9,278 bases of DNA, from assembly GCA_964440285.1 (NCBI GenBank), contig CAYTRV010000082.1, positions 1 through 9,278 of the forward strand. The letters are read 5' to 3'. The notes under the pieces were generated by a model. That model ran no database searches, had not been told where the DNA came from, and saw nothing but the letters and a program-made list of their open reading frames with translations. Shown piece by piece: positions 1 to 5,248 of this stretch (the first letter of the stretch is position 1; every line of letters begins with the position of its first letter). A program made the position numbers and the translations under genes. This DNA is from CALMEC01 sp964440285 (GTDB taxonomy: Bacteria > Actinomycetota > Thermoleophilia > Miltoncostaeales > Miltoncostaeaceae).

Positions 1-136
1 GGCGCTGCCCCGGCTCGCATCGGGGCGCCTCCGCCCGATCGTGCATTCGGTGCTCACGCTCGACGAGGTCGCCGACGCCCACCGCGTCGTCGGCGACAAC
101 CGGGCGGTCGGCAAGGTCGTCCTGCGCCTTCCGTGA
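1..136 (+). CDS. C-terminal fragment of a zinc-type (MDR) NADPH:quinone/alcohol oxidoreductase
   Basis: Only the last 44 codons are present, in the frame starting at base 2 and ending at TGA 134-136; the gene begins outside the window. The tail has the usual ending of medium-chain dehydrogenase/reductase proteins of the quinone oxidoreductase type: a segment giving 'LRPIVHSVLTLDEVADAHR', followed by a short linker and 'GKVVL'. In this family that region is the last strand-helix of the catalytic domain, where the residues around the 'GK+VL' end close the substrate and NADPH cleft. The family reduces quinones, enones or related carbonyls with NADPH in the cytosol. The substrate cannot be judged from this fragment, and a zinc-binding member is equally possible because the metal-ligand region is missing. 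No following gene lies within 170 bases, so it probably ends its own transcript. Confidence 0.8.
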   Translation, partial: ALPRLASGRLRPIVHSVLTLDEVADAHRVVGDNRAVGKVVLRLP

Positions 137-312
137 GGTCACGAGGAGCGCGCCGGGATGCGTCGAAGGCGGCCGGGTGCGGCACGGAACCGCCTGTCAC
201 ACCGACATGAGATCGATCCGCCACGACCCGGTCGCCCGTCAGCTGCGGCGCGATGCCCGGCGCACCTTGCGCCCGCACCCACCGGGTTGGAAGAATCACG
301 GGTTGAGCAACC
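137..312. other. Intergenic region with two short hairpins and a weak promoter candidate
   Basis: This 176-base gap follows the oxidoreductase stop. GCGG (179-182) and CCGC (190-193) can pair across a 7-base loop, and GGCGC (259-263) and GCGCC (269-273) across a 5-base loop. Neither is followed by a T tract, so a terminator role is only possible. TTGCGC (267-272) and AAGAAT (291-296), separated by 18 bases, are a weak -35/-10 candidate for the downstream operon. No tRNA T-loop or acceptor stem is visible, although DLW-39-like genes sit near tRNA genes in many actinomycetes. Confidence 0.35.
301..312. repeat. Perfect 5-bp inverted repeat touching the start codon of the 110-aa gene
   Basis: GGTTG (301-305) and CAACC (308-312) are perfect complements separated by two bases and end directly before ATG 313. 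The two-base gap makes an RNA hairpin unlikely, but it would suit a DNA dyad. The segment also occupies the place of the ribosome binding site, where no clear GGAGG-like motif is seen. Confidence 0.35.
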
Positions 313-645
313 ATGACCGCCGCGACCAACCCCGCACCGACCGACCGTGGGGAGCCGGACCTCCGGCTCCCGGATCACCGTCACCAGACGAGCGCGCTGC
401 CGGCGCCGCTGCGGGTCGTCGGCGCGGCCGCAGGAGCGGTCGGCGTCGCGATCATCGCCCTTGTCTACCTCGTCGGCGCGCCGGTCCTCGCATTCGTGAC
501 CGGGGCTGGCCAGATCCTGATGGAGGTGCGCGACAACGCGGTGCGTCCCCGACCGTTCGTGGGCGCGCGCCACGGGTTGCCGTTCCTCGACCCACCGCCT
601 CCGCCGCCGGTGCAACCGGCAGAGGCCGACGACATGGAGCACTAA
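313..645 (+). CDS. Small single-pass membrane protein of unknown function
   Basis: This 110-residue protein belongs to no family I recognise. Residues 1-32 are polar and rich in proline, threonine and charge, so probably disordered. Residues 34-64 form one long hydrophobic stretch rich in alanine, glycine and valine, a probable transmembrane helix or short hairpin. The tail (65-110) is hydrophilic and contains a run of six prolines at 94-99 and an acidic end. There is no signal-peptidase site. Codons are strongly GC-ending, which supports real coding. ATG 313 is the first possible start because an in-frame TGA lies at 304-306. The next gene starts directly after its TAA, so the two are co-translated. 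The position before a DLW-39-like microprotein recalls the small DUF3566-type membrane proteins found near gyrA in actinomycetes, but I see no clear DUF3566 pattern. Confidence 0.7.
   Translation: MTAATNPAPTDRGEPDLRLPDHRHQTSALPAPLRVVGAAAGAVGVAIIALVYLVGAPVLAFVTGAGQILMEVRDNAVRPRPFVGARHGLPFLDPPPPPPVQPAEADDMEH
636..639 (+). promoter_or_regulatory. Ribosome binding site deciding the microprotein start
   Basis: GGAG lies six bases before GTG 646, inside the final codons of the preceding gene. It favours GTG 646 over TTG 649 and indicates translational coupling. Confidence 0.55.
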
Positions 646-768
646 GTGTTGAAGAAACTGCTTATCGCCGCAGGGCTCGGCGGACTGGTCTACTGGTTCA
701 CGAACAGCCGGGGCAACAAGGACGAGTTCACCTTTACGGAGGTCCCACGGGACCGTCCGGGCGACTGA
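646..768 (+). CDS. 40-aa membrane microprotein, DLW-39-like
   Basis: A GTG codon follows directly on the TAA of the previous gene, with GGAG at 636-639, six bases upstream, as ribosome binding site. A TTG at 649 is the alternative start. The product begins VLKKLLIAAGLGGLVYWF: a two-lysine start, then a short hydrophobic helix (about residues 5-18) ending in an aromatic cluster. A charged tail follows (NKDEFTFTEVPRDRPGD), and the stop is TGA 766-768. The layout (basic start, one short helix, acidic tail with an aromatic motif, about 40 residues) matches the DLW-39 family of actinomycete microproteins, but the DLW motif is replaced by DEFTF. The function of that family is unknown. By the positive-inside rule the C terminus would face outward. 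Membership is inference from layout; the coding call rests on the binding site and exact gene junction. Confidence 0.65.
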   Translation: MLKKLLIAAGLGGLVYWFTNSRGNKDEFTFTEVPRDRPGD

Positions 769-814
769 TCGGCCGGGCTCGGCAGGGGACTTCAACACGA
801 TTGGGTGCGGTGCG

Positions 815-1300
815 TTGAGTCTCCGCCCGGGTCCGGCGGTGCTGCGTCAACTCGACGAGCTCGACCCCGAGCTCCGTGCGGCGGCGGGTGCGATCGGCGC
901 CGCGATCGGAGCGGAGCTCGCCCGGATCAGGCCGGCAATGGTGCGCGGCGCGGCCGACGAGGACTACGAACCCGATGGCGTGTTGCTCGGGCTCGACCTC
1001 GAGCGGGAAGGCGCGACCGACGCGGTCGCCCTCTCCGCGTGCCTGACGGCGCACCGCGTCTACGTCGAAACCCGGGGGCATCCCGAGGCGGTGAGCCTCG
1101 GAGCGCTCCCGCTCGCGCATCTGCTCTACTGGGCGTCGCGGGCCTCCGTGCTGGGACCGTCGCCGCGGATTGATTGGATCGGCCCGGCGAGCCGCAGACC
1201 CGACGCCGCGGCCTACCAGTTCGGGATCGAGGCGACGTGCTTCGCCGAGGTGGACGGCCAGCAGCGCGAAGCCCGCGCCGTGGCCCTCGTCAGACGCTGA
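815..1300 (+). CDS. Hypothetical 161-aa soluble protein
   Basis: I do not recognise this protein. It has no signal peptide or membrane segment. The first 40 residues look helical, with acidic positions spaced along an alanine-rich segment (DELDPELRAAAGAIGAAIGA). Next come an acidic 'DEDYEPDG' turn, alternating hydrophobic strands, and the distinctive 'AHLLYWASRASVLGPSPRIDWIG' region with several aromatic residues, written here as a landmark. The end is a strand-like 'FGIEATCFAEVDG...REARAVALV'. This reads as a small alpha/beta fold. Strong GC at third positions supports coding. The start is uncertain: TTG 815 has only a weak GGTG-type binding site, no ATG or GTG occurs in frame before it, and GTG 839 is the next choice. 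It lies 46 bases after the microprotein and is probably the last gene of that operon. It converges on dnaG, 66 bases away. Confidence 0.65.
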   Translation: MSLRPGPAVLRQLDELDPELRAAAGAIGAAIGAELARIRPAMVRGAADEDYEPDGVLLGLDLEREGATDAVALSACLTAHRVYVETRGHPEAVSLGALPLAHLLYWASRASVLGPSPRIDWIGPASRRPDAAAYQFGIEATCFAEVDGQQREARAVALVRR

Positions 1301-1310
1301 ATCGGCGCGC

Positions 1311-1342
1311 GTCGGTACCGTCGCATCAGGTCCTCCACCGAC
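1311..1342. repeat. Inverted repeat between convergent genes
   Basis: GTCGGT (1311-1316) and ACCGAC (1337-1342) are perfect complements with a 20-base loop, in the 66-base gap between the hypothetical gene and the end of dnaG. The long loop and lack of a T tract make it a weak candidate for a shared terminator. Confidence 0.25.
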
Positions 1343-1366
1343 TCGATCCTTGCCATGGCCGCGACC

Positions 1367-3094
1367 CTACTCGTTGGAGCGGATCGCCTGGCGGAGCCGC
1401 TGGAGGAGATCCTGGTACCTCAGGAACTCCTCGACGTGCCCATCCTCCCTCGCGCGATGGGCGCGCCGCTCAACCGAACGTTCCTGCAGGCGGTAGGCCG
1501 CTTCGCGGAGCTCGACCTCTCCCGGTGTCTCGTCGGCGACGGCGGCCTTCAGCTCCACCGCTAGCGTGCGGAGCTCCTCCGGCCATCCGTCGGGCAGCAC
1601 GCCCGATGCGACAAGCGAGTACGCCCTGCGGTGATCGGGCAGGTCGAAAACGTCCTCGCCGAGATCCAGGAGGTAGCGGCCTGCGACATCGGGCAACGCG
1701 AGTGAGATCGCGAGGAAACGCCGTTCGCGGGCTTCGTCCGCACCCAGGCCCGCCGGCGGCGAGACGGACCGCTGCGCAGTCCCGGCATGTTCGCGGCGGG
1801 TCGCGGCCATCAAGCGTCCTTCGAGCGCGCCGGCCTGCGACGGGCGTGCCAGCAGACTCGCGGCGACCCGGATCGCCTCCCCTTTCTCGCTGCTGTCCGG
1901 AAACCGCTCCAGCAACGCCGTGATGTCCGCGATGGCCAGGTCCCGATCGGCGGCGGCCGGACCGGCCCGCGAGATTCGCGAGCGGACGAGGTAGCGCACC
2001 ATCGGCTCCGGGTGCGCGACCGCCTCCGCGAGGGCTGCGAGCCCCTCCGCGTCTCGGGCCATGTCGCCGGGGTCCCGACCAGCCGGGAGCGGCACGGCCG
2101 ACAGCCGCACCGCGACGCCTGCGGCTGCCTCGACGGAGCGCCACGCGGCGTCCTGTCCTGCCTGGTCGCCGTCGAAGCACACGCGCACCTCGTCAGCGGT
2201 CCTGGCCAGCAGTCGAAGCTGCTCGTTCGTGAGTGACGTCCCCATGCACGCCACCGCGGCGTCGACCCCAGCCTTCGCCAGCGCGAGGACGTCGGTGTAG
2301 CCCTCCGCGACCGCGATCCAGCCCTGCTTGCTCGCGGAGGCCCGTGCAAGGTCGAGACCGAACAGGAGCCGCCGTTTGCGAAATGACTGGCCCTCAGCGC
2401 TGTTGACGTACTTCGCCCGCTCGTTCGGATCGAGGGTGCGCCCGCCGAACCCCTGCACCCGGCCGCGACCGTCCGCGATCGGGAACATGATCCGGGAGTT
2501 GAAGAAGTCGCCGCCGTCACGGGCTCGGGCGAGGCCCGCGTCGACGAGCTCCTGCCGGCTGTAGCCCTGCGCCGCCGCGCGACGCGTGAGGATGCCGCCG
2601 GCCCCAGGGGCGTAGCCGACGTGAAACCGGCGTAGGAGATCTTCGTCGAAGCCGCGGTCGGCGAGATAGACGCGCGCTACCTGCGCCTCGTCGGCCTTCC
2701 ACAGGTACGCCGCGTAGAAATCCCGGGCGCGCTCGAGCAGCTGCAGGCGGCGCGCGCTCGCGGCGCGCTGGGCCTCTTCCTGGGCAGAGACCTGCTGGTA
2801 GCGCAAGTTCACGCCGAAGCGTTCGGCGAGCGCCTCGACCGCCTCGTTGAAGGTGGCCGAGCCCTCGCGTTCGCGCATCCACGTGATGGCATCGCCCTTC
2901 GCGCCGCAGCCGAAGCAGTAGTAGTTGCGGTGGTCGGGGAGGATCGTGAACGAGGGCGACCGCTCGTCGTGGAAGGGGCATCGCGCCCACCATCGCCCGC
3001 CGCGCCGCACCAGCTCCACGCGGCCGCGCAACAGCTCCACGAGATCCGCGGCCTGGCGGACCTGCTCGACGCTGTCCGGGTCGATCATCGGCAT
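1367..3094 (-). CDS. dnaG: DNA primase DnaG
   Basis: DnaG makes the RNA primers for leading- and lagging-strand synthesis at the fork, working with the replicative helicase. Starting at ATG 3094, the product has 575 residues. The N-terminal zinc-binding domain shows C39, H42, C60 and C63 (CxxH-17-CxxC). The central RNA polymerase core has SRIMFP at 200-205 and the AKYVNS motif at 227-232. The Toprim fold supplies E264 in EGYTD and the metal-binding D308 and D310 in DGD. The remainder, to 575, is helical and is the place of the helicase-binding domain; it is divergent and the whole protein is at the short end for bacterial primases (commonly about 580-640). ATG 3094 is preferred because the preceding 15 codons are not family-like, although ATG 3088, two codons later, is possible. 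rpoD, the frequent downstream partner, is absent; the neighbour there is convergent. Confidence 0.97.
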   Translation of the reverse strand: MPMIDPDSVEQVRQAADLVELLRGRVELVRRGGRWWARCPFHDERSPSFTILPDHRNYYCFGCGAKGDAITWMREREGSATFNEAVEALAERFGVNLRYQQVSAQEEAQRAASARRLQLLERARDFYAAYLWKADEAQVARVYLADRGFDEDLLRRFHVGYAPGAGGILTRRAAAQGYSRQELVDAGLARARDGGDFFNSRIMFPIADGRGRVQGFGGRTLDPNERAKYVNSAEGQSFRKRRLLFGLDLARASASKQGWIAVAEGYTDVLALAKAGVDAAVACMGTSLTNEQLRLLARTADEVRVCFDGDQAGQDAAWRSVEAAAGVAVRLSAVPLPAGRDPGDMARDAEGLAALAEAVAHPEPMVRYLVRSRISRAGPAAADRDLAIADITALLERFPDSSEKGEAIRVAASLLARPSQAGALEGRLMAATRREHAGTAQRSVSPPAGLGADEARERRFLAISLALPDVAGRYLLDLGEDVFDLPDHRRAYSLVASGVLPDGWPEELRTLAVELKAAVADETPGEVELREAAYRLQERSVERRAHRAREDGHVEEFLRYQDLLQRLRQAIRSNE

Positions 3095-3257
3095 GAGTGC
3101 GCCAGTGTAGTGGGAACGATCTCGCCTCAGCCGGCCCATCCCGGGCCCCGCGGCGCACCCGAACGCCGCCCGTGCCCCTCACCGATCGGATGCCAGCCTG
3201 TCGAGCCTGGCCGCGCGCCAGCAGGCGGCCCGCTAACGCGAGCGCGCCTCCTCGCCG
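3095..3257. other. nth-dnaG intergenic region with GC-rich inverted repeats
   Basis: The 163 bases between the nth stop and the dnaG start carry GGCCGC (3209-3214) pairing with GCGGCC (3225-3230) over a 10-base loop. A second pair is GGCCC (3133-3137) with GGGCC (3143-3147) over a 5-base loop. AGCCTG is directly repeated at 3195-3200 and 3204-3209. The first hairpin could terminate nth transcription, but no T run follows it on the minus strand. No small gene with a good start is evident. Confidence 0.35.
3104..3109 (-). promoter_or_regulatory. -10 element of dnaG, near-leaderless
   Basis: On the minus strand TACACT fits the TANNNT consensus and lies nine bases before ATG 3094. Transcription starting about seven bases after the hexamer would leave a leader of only a few bases. 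No Shine-Dalgarno sequence is seen before this ATG, which fits. No clear -35 element is visible. Confidence 0.4.
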
Positions 3258-3935
3258 TTACGGGGGGGCGCGTCGACGCGGGGAGGGCGGCGGGCCCAGA
3301 TGGGCGGACGGGCAGATGTCGGCGAGCACGCATTCCCCGCACTTCGGTCGGCGGGCGATGCAGACCCGCCGGCCGTGGTAGATGAGCCGCATCGTCGTGT
3401 CGCTCCACGCGCGCCGCGGCCAGATGGCCATGAGGTCGCGCTCCACCCGGTTGGGGTCGGTCGCGTCGGTCAGGCCGAGCAGGCGCGAGAGGCGAAGCAC
3501 ATGCGTGTCGACCACGACACCGGGAACACCGAGCCAGTGGCCGAGGGTCACGTTCGCGGTCTTGCGTCCCACGCCGGGCAGCGTGACGAGGTCCTCCATT
3601 CGTCCGGGGATCTCCCCGCCGAAGCGCTGGACCACCGCCCGCGACATTCCGATGAGCGATTTGGCCTTCGCCCGGAAGAATCCGGTCGGGTGGATGATCT
3701 CCTCGACCTCGGCGGCGTCCGCCCGCGCCATCGACTCGGCGTCGGGGAAGCGGGCGAACAGGATCGGGGTGACCAGGTTGACCCGCTCATCGGTGCATTG
3801 CGCCGACAGGATCGTCGCCGCCAGCAGCTGAAACGCGCTCCCATGGTGGAGGGGGATCGTGATGGTGGGGTACTCGGCGGCGAGTCGCTCGACCACGACC
3901 CTTCCCCGCCCCTTCGGTGTGCGCGGTCGACCCAC
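3258..3935 (-). CDS. nth: Endonuclease III (DNA glycosylase/AP lyase)
   Basis: Nth removes oxidised pyrimidines from DNA and cleaves the strand at the resulting abasic site by beta-elimination, starting base excision repair. The 225-residue product carries every diagnostic element. The helix-hairpin-helix LPGVGRKTANVT (119-130) contains catalytic K125; catalytic D143 follows in VDTHVLRL, 18 residues on, the same spacing as in the Escherichia coli enzyme. The C-terminal [4Fe-4S] loop has C192, C199, C202 and C208 (C-6-C-2-C-5-C). The N-terminal part shows the 'LLAATILSAQCTDERVN' helix typical of the family. The last 15 residues are a proline/arginine tail. The start is GTG 3935, with a TANNNT hexamer six bases upstream and no Shine-Dalgarno, indicating a leaderless message. 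The gene is divergent from the reductase and upstream of dnaG with a 163-base gap, so a separate promoter for dnaG is likely. Confidence 0.97.
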   Translation of the reverse strand: MGRPRTPKGRGRVVVERLAAEYPTITIPLHHGSAFQLLAATILSAQCTDERVNLVTPILFARFPDAESMARADAAEVEEIIHPTGFFRAKAKSLIGMSRAVVQRFGGEIPGRMEDLVTLPGVGRKTANVTLGHWLGVPGVVVDTHVLRLSRLLGLTDATDPNRVERDLMAIWPRRAWSDTTMRLIYHGRRVCIARRPKCGECVLADICPSAHLGPPPSPRRRAPP

Positions 3936-3941
3936 GGGGGC

Positions 3942-3947
3942 AGGCTA
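3942..3947 (-). promoter_or_regulatory. -10 element of nth, leaderless start
   Basis: On the minus strand TAGCCT (TANNNT) is followed by exactly six bases and then GTG 3935. A transcript starting seven bases after the hexamer would begin on the G of the start codon. There is no Shine-Dalgarno upstream, and this supports the GTG as the true start. Confidence 0.5.
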
Positions 3948-4012
3948 CCGGCGCCCAGCGGCATCGTGAGACGCGCCGGGGCCACACCACCTGGCACCGG
4001 CCGTTCGCGCTC

Positions 4013-4048
4013 GCGGCCAATTGGCATTCGCGGCGGCGGCCAAGTGGC
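4013..4048. repeat. Two near-identical palindromic 13-mers, possible tandem operator
   Basis: GCGGCCAATTGGC (4013-4025) and GCGGCCAAGTGGC (4036-4048) differ at one base and are offset by 23 bases, about two helical turns. The first contains the perfect 10-base palindrome GCCAATTGGC (4016-4025). The second contains GGCCA-AG-TGGCC (4038-4049). Relative to the predicted transcription start at 4085 they lie at about -72 to -60 and -49 to -37, where an activator or a dimeric regulator would bind. They lie about 80-100 bases upstream of the nth start. The regulator is unknown. Confidence 0.45.
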
Positions 4049-4072
4049 CAGTCGGCGGTGCCGCCGGAGCAC

Positions 4073-4078
4073 TACGAT
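4073..4078 (+). promoter_or_regulatory. -10 element of the reductase gene, leaderless start
   Basis: TACGAT (TANNNT) is followed by six bases and GTG 4085, so the seventh base after the hexamer is the first base of the start codon. GGAG at 4066-4069 is 15 bases away from this GTG, too far for a normal ribosome binding site. This geometry decides the start at 4085 over GTG 4058. Confidence 0.5.
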
Positions 4079-4084
4079 GCGCTG

Positions 4085-5230
4085 GTGCCGCACGTCGACG
4101 TCATCGTCGTGGGGGCCGGACCCGCCGGTTCGACCGCCGCGTACCGGCTCGCACGCGCGGGAGCTCGGGTCGCCCTGCTCGACCGCGCCCGCTTCCCGCG
4201 CGACAAGCCCTGCGGCGGCGGGATCACGATCCGGGGGCTCCGCCACCTCCCGATCGACGTCACCCCGGTCGTGGAGGACACCATCACCCGTGTCGAGCTC
4301 GGCTTCGGGTACCGTGACCGGTTCGAGCGCGCCGCCGCCGAACCCCTGGTGCTGATGACCCAGCGGCGGCGCCTCGACGCCCACCTCGCCGAGCAGGCCG
4401 CGGCGGCCGGCGCCGACTTCCGCGACGGTGTCCGGGTGCGGGGCATCGAGACGACCGATCGCAACGTCGTGGTCGTCACCGACGGCGACCGCTTCACGGC
4501 AAGCGCGGTCGTCGGAGCAGACGGATGCAACGGGGTCAGCGCGAAGGCGCTCGGCCTTGGCGGCGGAGTGACCTACGGCATCGCCTACGAGGGCAATGTC
4601 CCGTGGGGCGCCCTCCCGCACGACCAGTGGCGGGGGCGGCTCCTCATCGAGTTCGACAGCGTCCCGGGCGGGTACGCGTGGGTGTTCCCGAAGGGTGAGC
4701 ACGCGAACCTCGGCGTCGGCGGGTGGGGTCGTGAGGCGCCGAACGTCCGCGAGCACCTCGCGCGGCTCTGCGGCGACGTCGGGGTCCCCGTCGATGCGGT
4801 GGAGAACCTCCGCGGCTACCGGCTCCCGCTGCGACGTCCCGGCGCCGCCGTGGCCCGTGGACCGGCGCTCGTGATCGGCGACGCTGCCGGCCTCGTCGAC
4901 CCGATGTCCGGCGACGGCATGTACGAGGCGTTCCTGTCGTCGCGGCTCGCGAGCGCCGCCGTGCTCGACCTCCTGGCCGGCCGCAGCCGTGACCTCGCGG
5001 GGTTCCAGGCGGTGCTCGACGGCGCGCTCACCCGCCACCGGGCTGCCGCCTGGGCGGGCAAGCTCCTGTTCGACGAGGCCCCGCGACTCGCCCACCGCCT
5101 CGCACGCTCGCAATGGCTGTGGCCGAAGGTCGTCCGCCGGATGCGCGGGGAGACCTACCACGAGCGCCCGCCGAGTTCGGCCCGCCTCGAGGCCGCCGCG
5201 AGGGCGCTGTACCGGCCCGCCCGCGGCTGA
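4085..5230 (+). CDS. Geranylgeranyl reductase family FAD-dependent oxidoreductase
   Basis: This 381-residue flavoprotein (from GTG 4085) belongs to the geranylgeranyl reductase group of the PHBH-like FAD enzymes, which saturate isoprenoid double bonds. The N-terminal Rossmann motif GAGPAG is at 10-15, with D33 at the end of the second strand to hold the ribose. PCGGG (42-46) is the family's cysteine motif near the flavin. GADG (144-147) is the second FAD-binding motif. The signature YxWxFPKgxhaNxGvG is at 197-212 as YAWVFPKGEHANLGVG. GDAAGLVDPMSGDGM (265-279) is the third FAD contact. In actinomycetes relatives such as MenJ reduce one isoprene unit of menaquinone; others act on lipids or chlorophyll chains. 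The substrate cannot be read here. No quinone or isoprenoid gene is adjacent. The reading frame stays open upstream to about 3917, but that part overlaps nth and is not family-like. Confidence 0.92.
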   Translation: MPHVDVIVVGAGPAGSTAAYRLARAGARVALLDRARFPRDKPCGGGITIRGLRHLPIDVTPVVEDTITRVELGFGYRDRFERAAAEPLVLMTQRRRLDAHLAEQAAAAGADFRDGVRVRGIETTDRNVVVVTDGDRFTASAVVGADGCNGVSAKALGLGGGVTYGIAYEGNVPWGALPHDQWRGRLLIEFDSVPGGYAWVFPKGEHANLGVGGWGREAPNVREHLARLCGDVGVPVDAVENLRGYRLPLRRPGAAVARGPALVIGDAAGLVDPMSGDGMYEAFLSSRLASAAVLDLLAGRSRDLAGFQAVLDGALTRHRAAAWAGKLLFDEAPRLAHRLARSQWLWPKVVRRMRGETYHERPPSSARLEAAARALYRPARG

Positions 5231-5248
5231 TGCTCGGGTCAGACGCGG
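5221..5248. terminator. Shared stem-loop over two convergent stop codons
   Basis: CCGCG (5221-5225) pairs with CGCGG (5244-5248) and CTGA (5227-5230) with TCAG (5239-5242), with one G/A mismatch between the two stems and the loop TGCTCGGG (5231-5238). Both stop codons, TGA of the reductase and TGA of the methyltransferase, are inside the inner stem. The inner four pairs are partly forced by facing TGA stops; the outer five are not. It could act in both directions, but no T tract follows on either side. Confidence 0.45.

Noticed and set aside
177..818. 213-codon open frame on the plus strand
   Set aside because: It overlaps the 110-aa and 40-aa genes in another frame, is arginine-rich and lacks a start signal. 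The other frame has a membrane helix and an exact gene junction.
1213..1356. 47-codon frame on the minus strand downstream of dnaG, starting MARIESVEDLMRRYRR
   Set aside because: The first 16 residues look protein-like and it starts 10 bases after the dnaG stop. Most of it, however, is antisense to the 161-aa gene, the end reads like a shadow, and the binding site is weak.
3095..3139. Upstream extension of dnaG by 15 codons
   Set aside because: The residues are not family-like and include the -10 candidate. Primases normally start close to the first helix.
3917..4084. Upstream extension of the reductase by 56 codons
   Set aside because: It overlaps nth antisense and precedes the FAD-binding strand with unrelated sequence. 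The leaderless GTG 4085 fits better.
3300..4355. 351-codon open frame on the plus strand
   Set aside because: It is antisense to nth and then out of frame within the reductase; both of those have diagnostic motifs.
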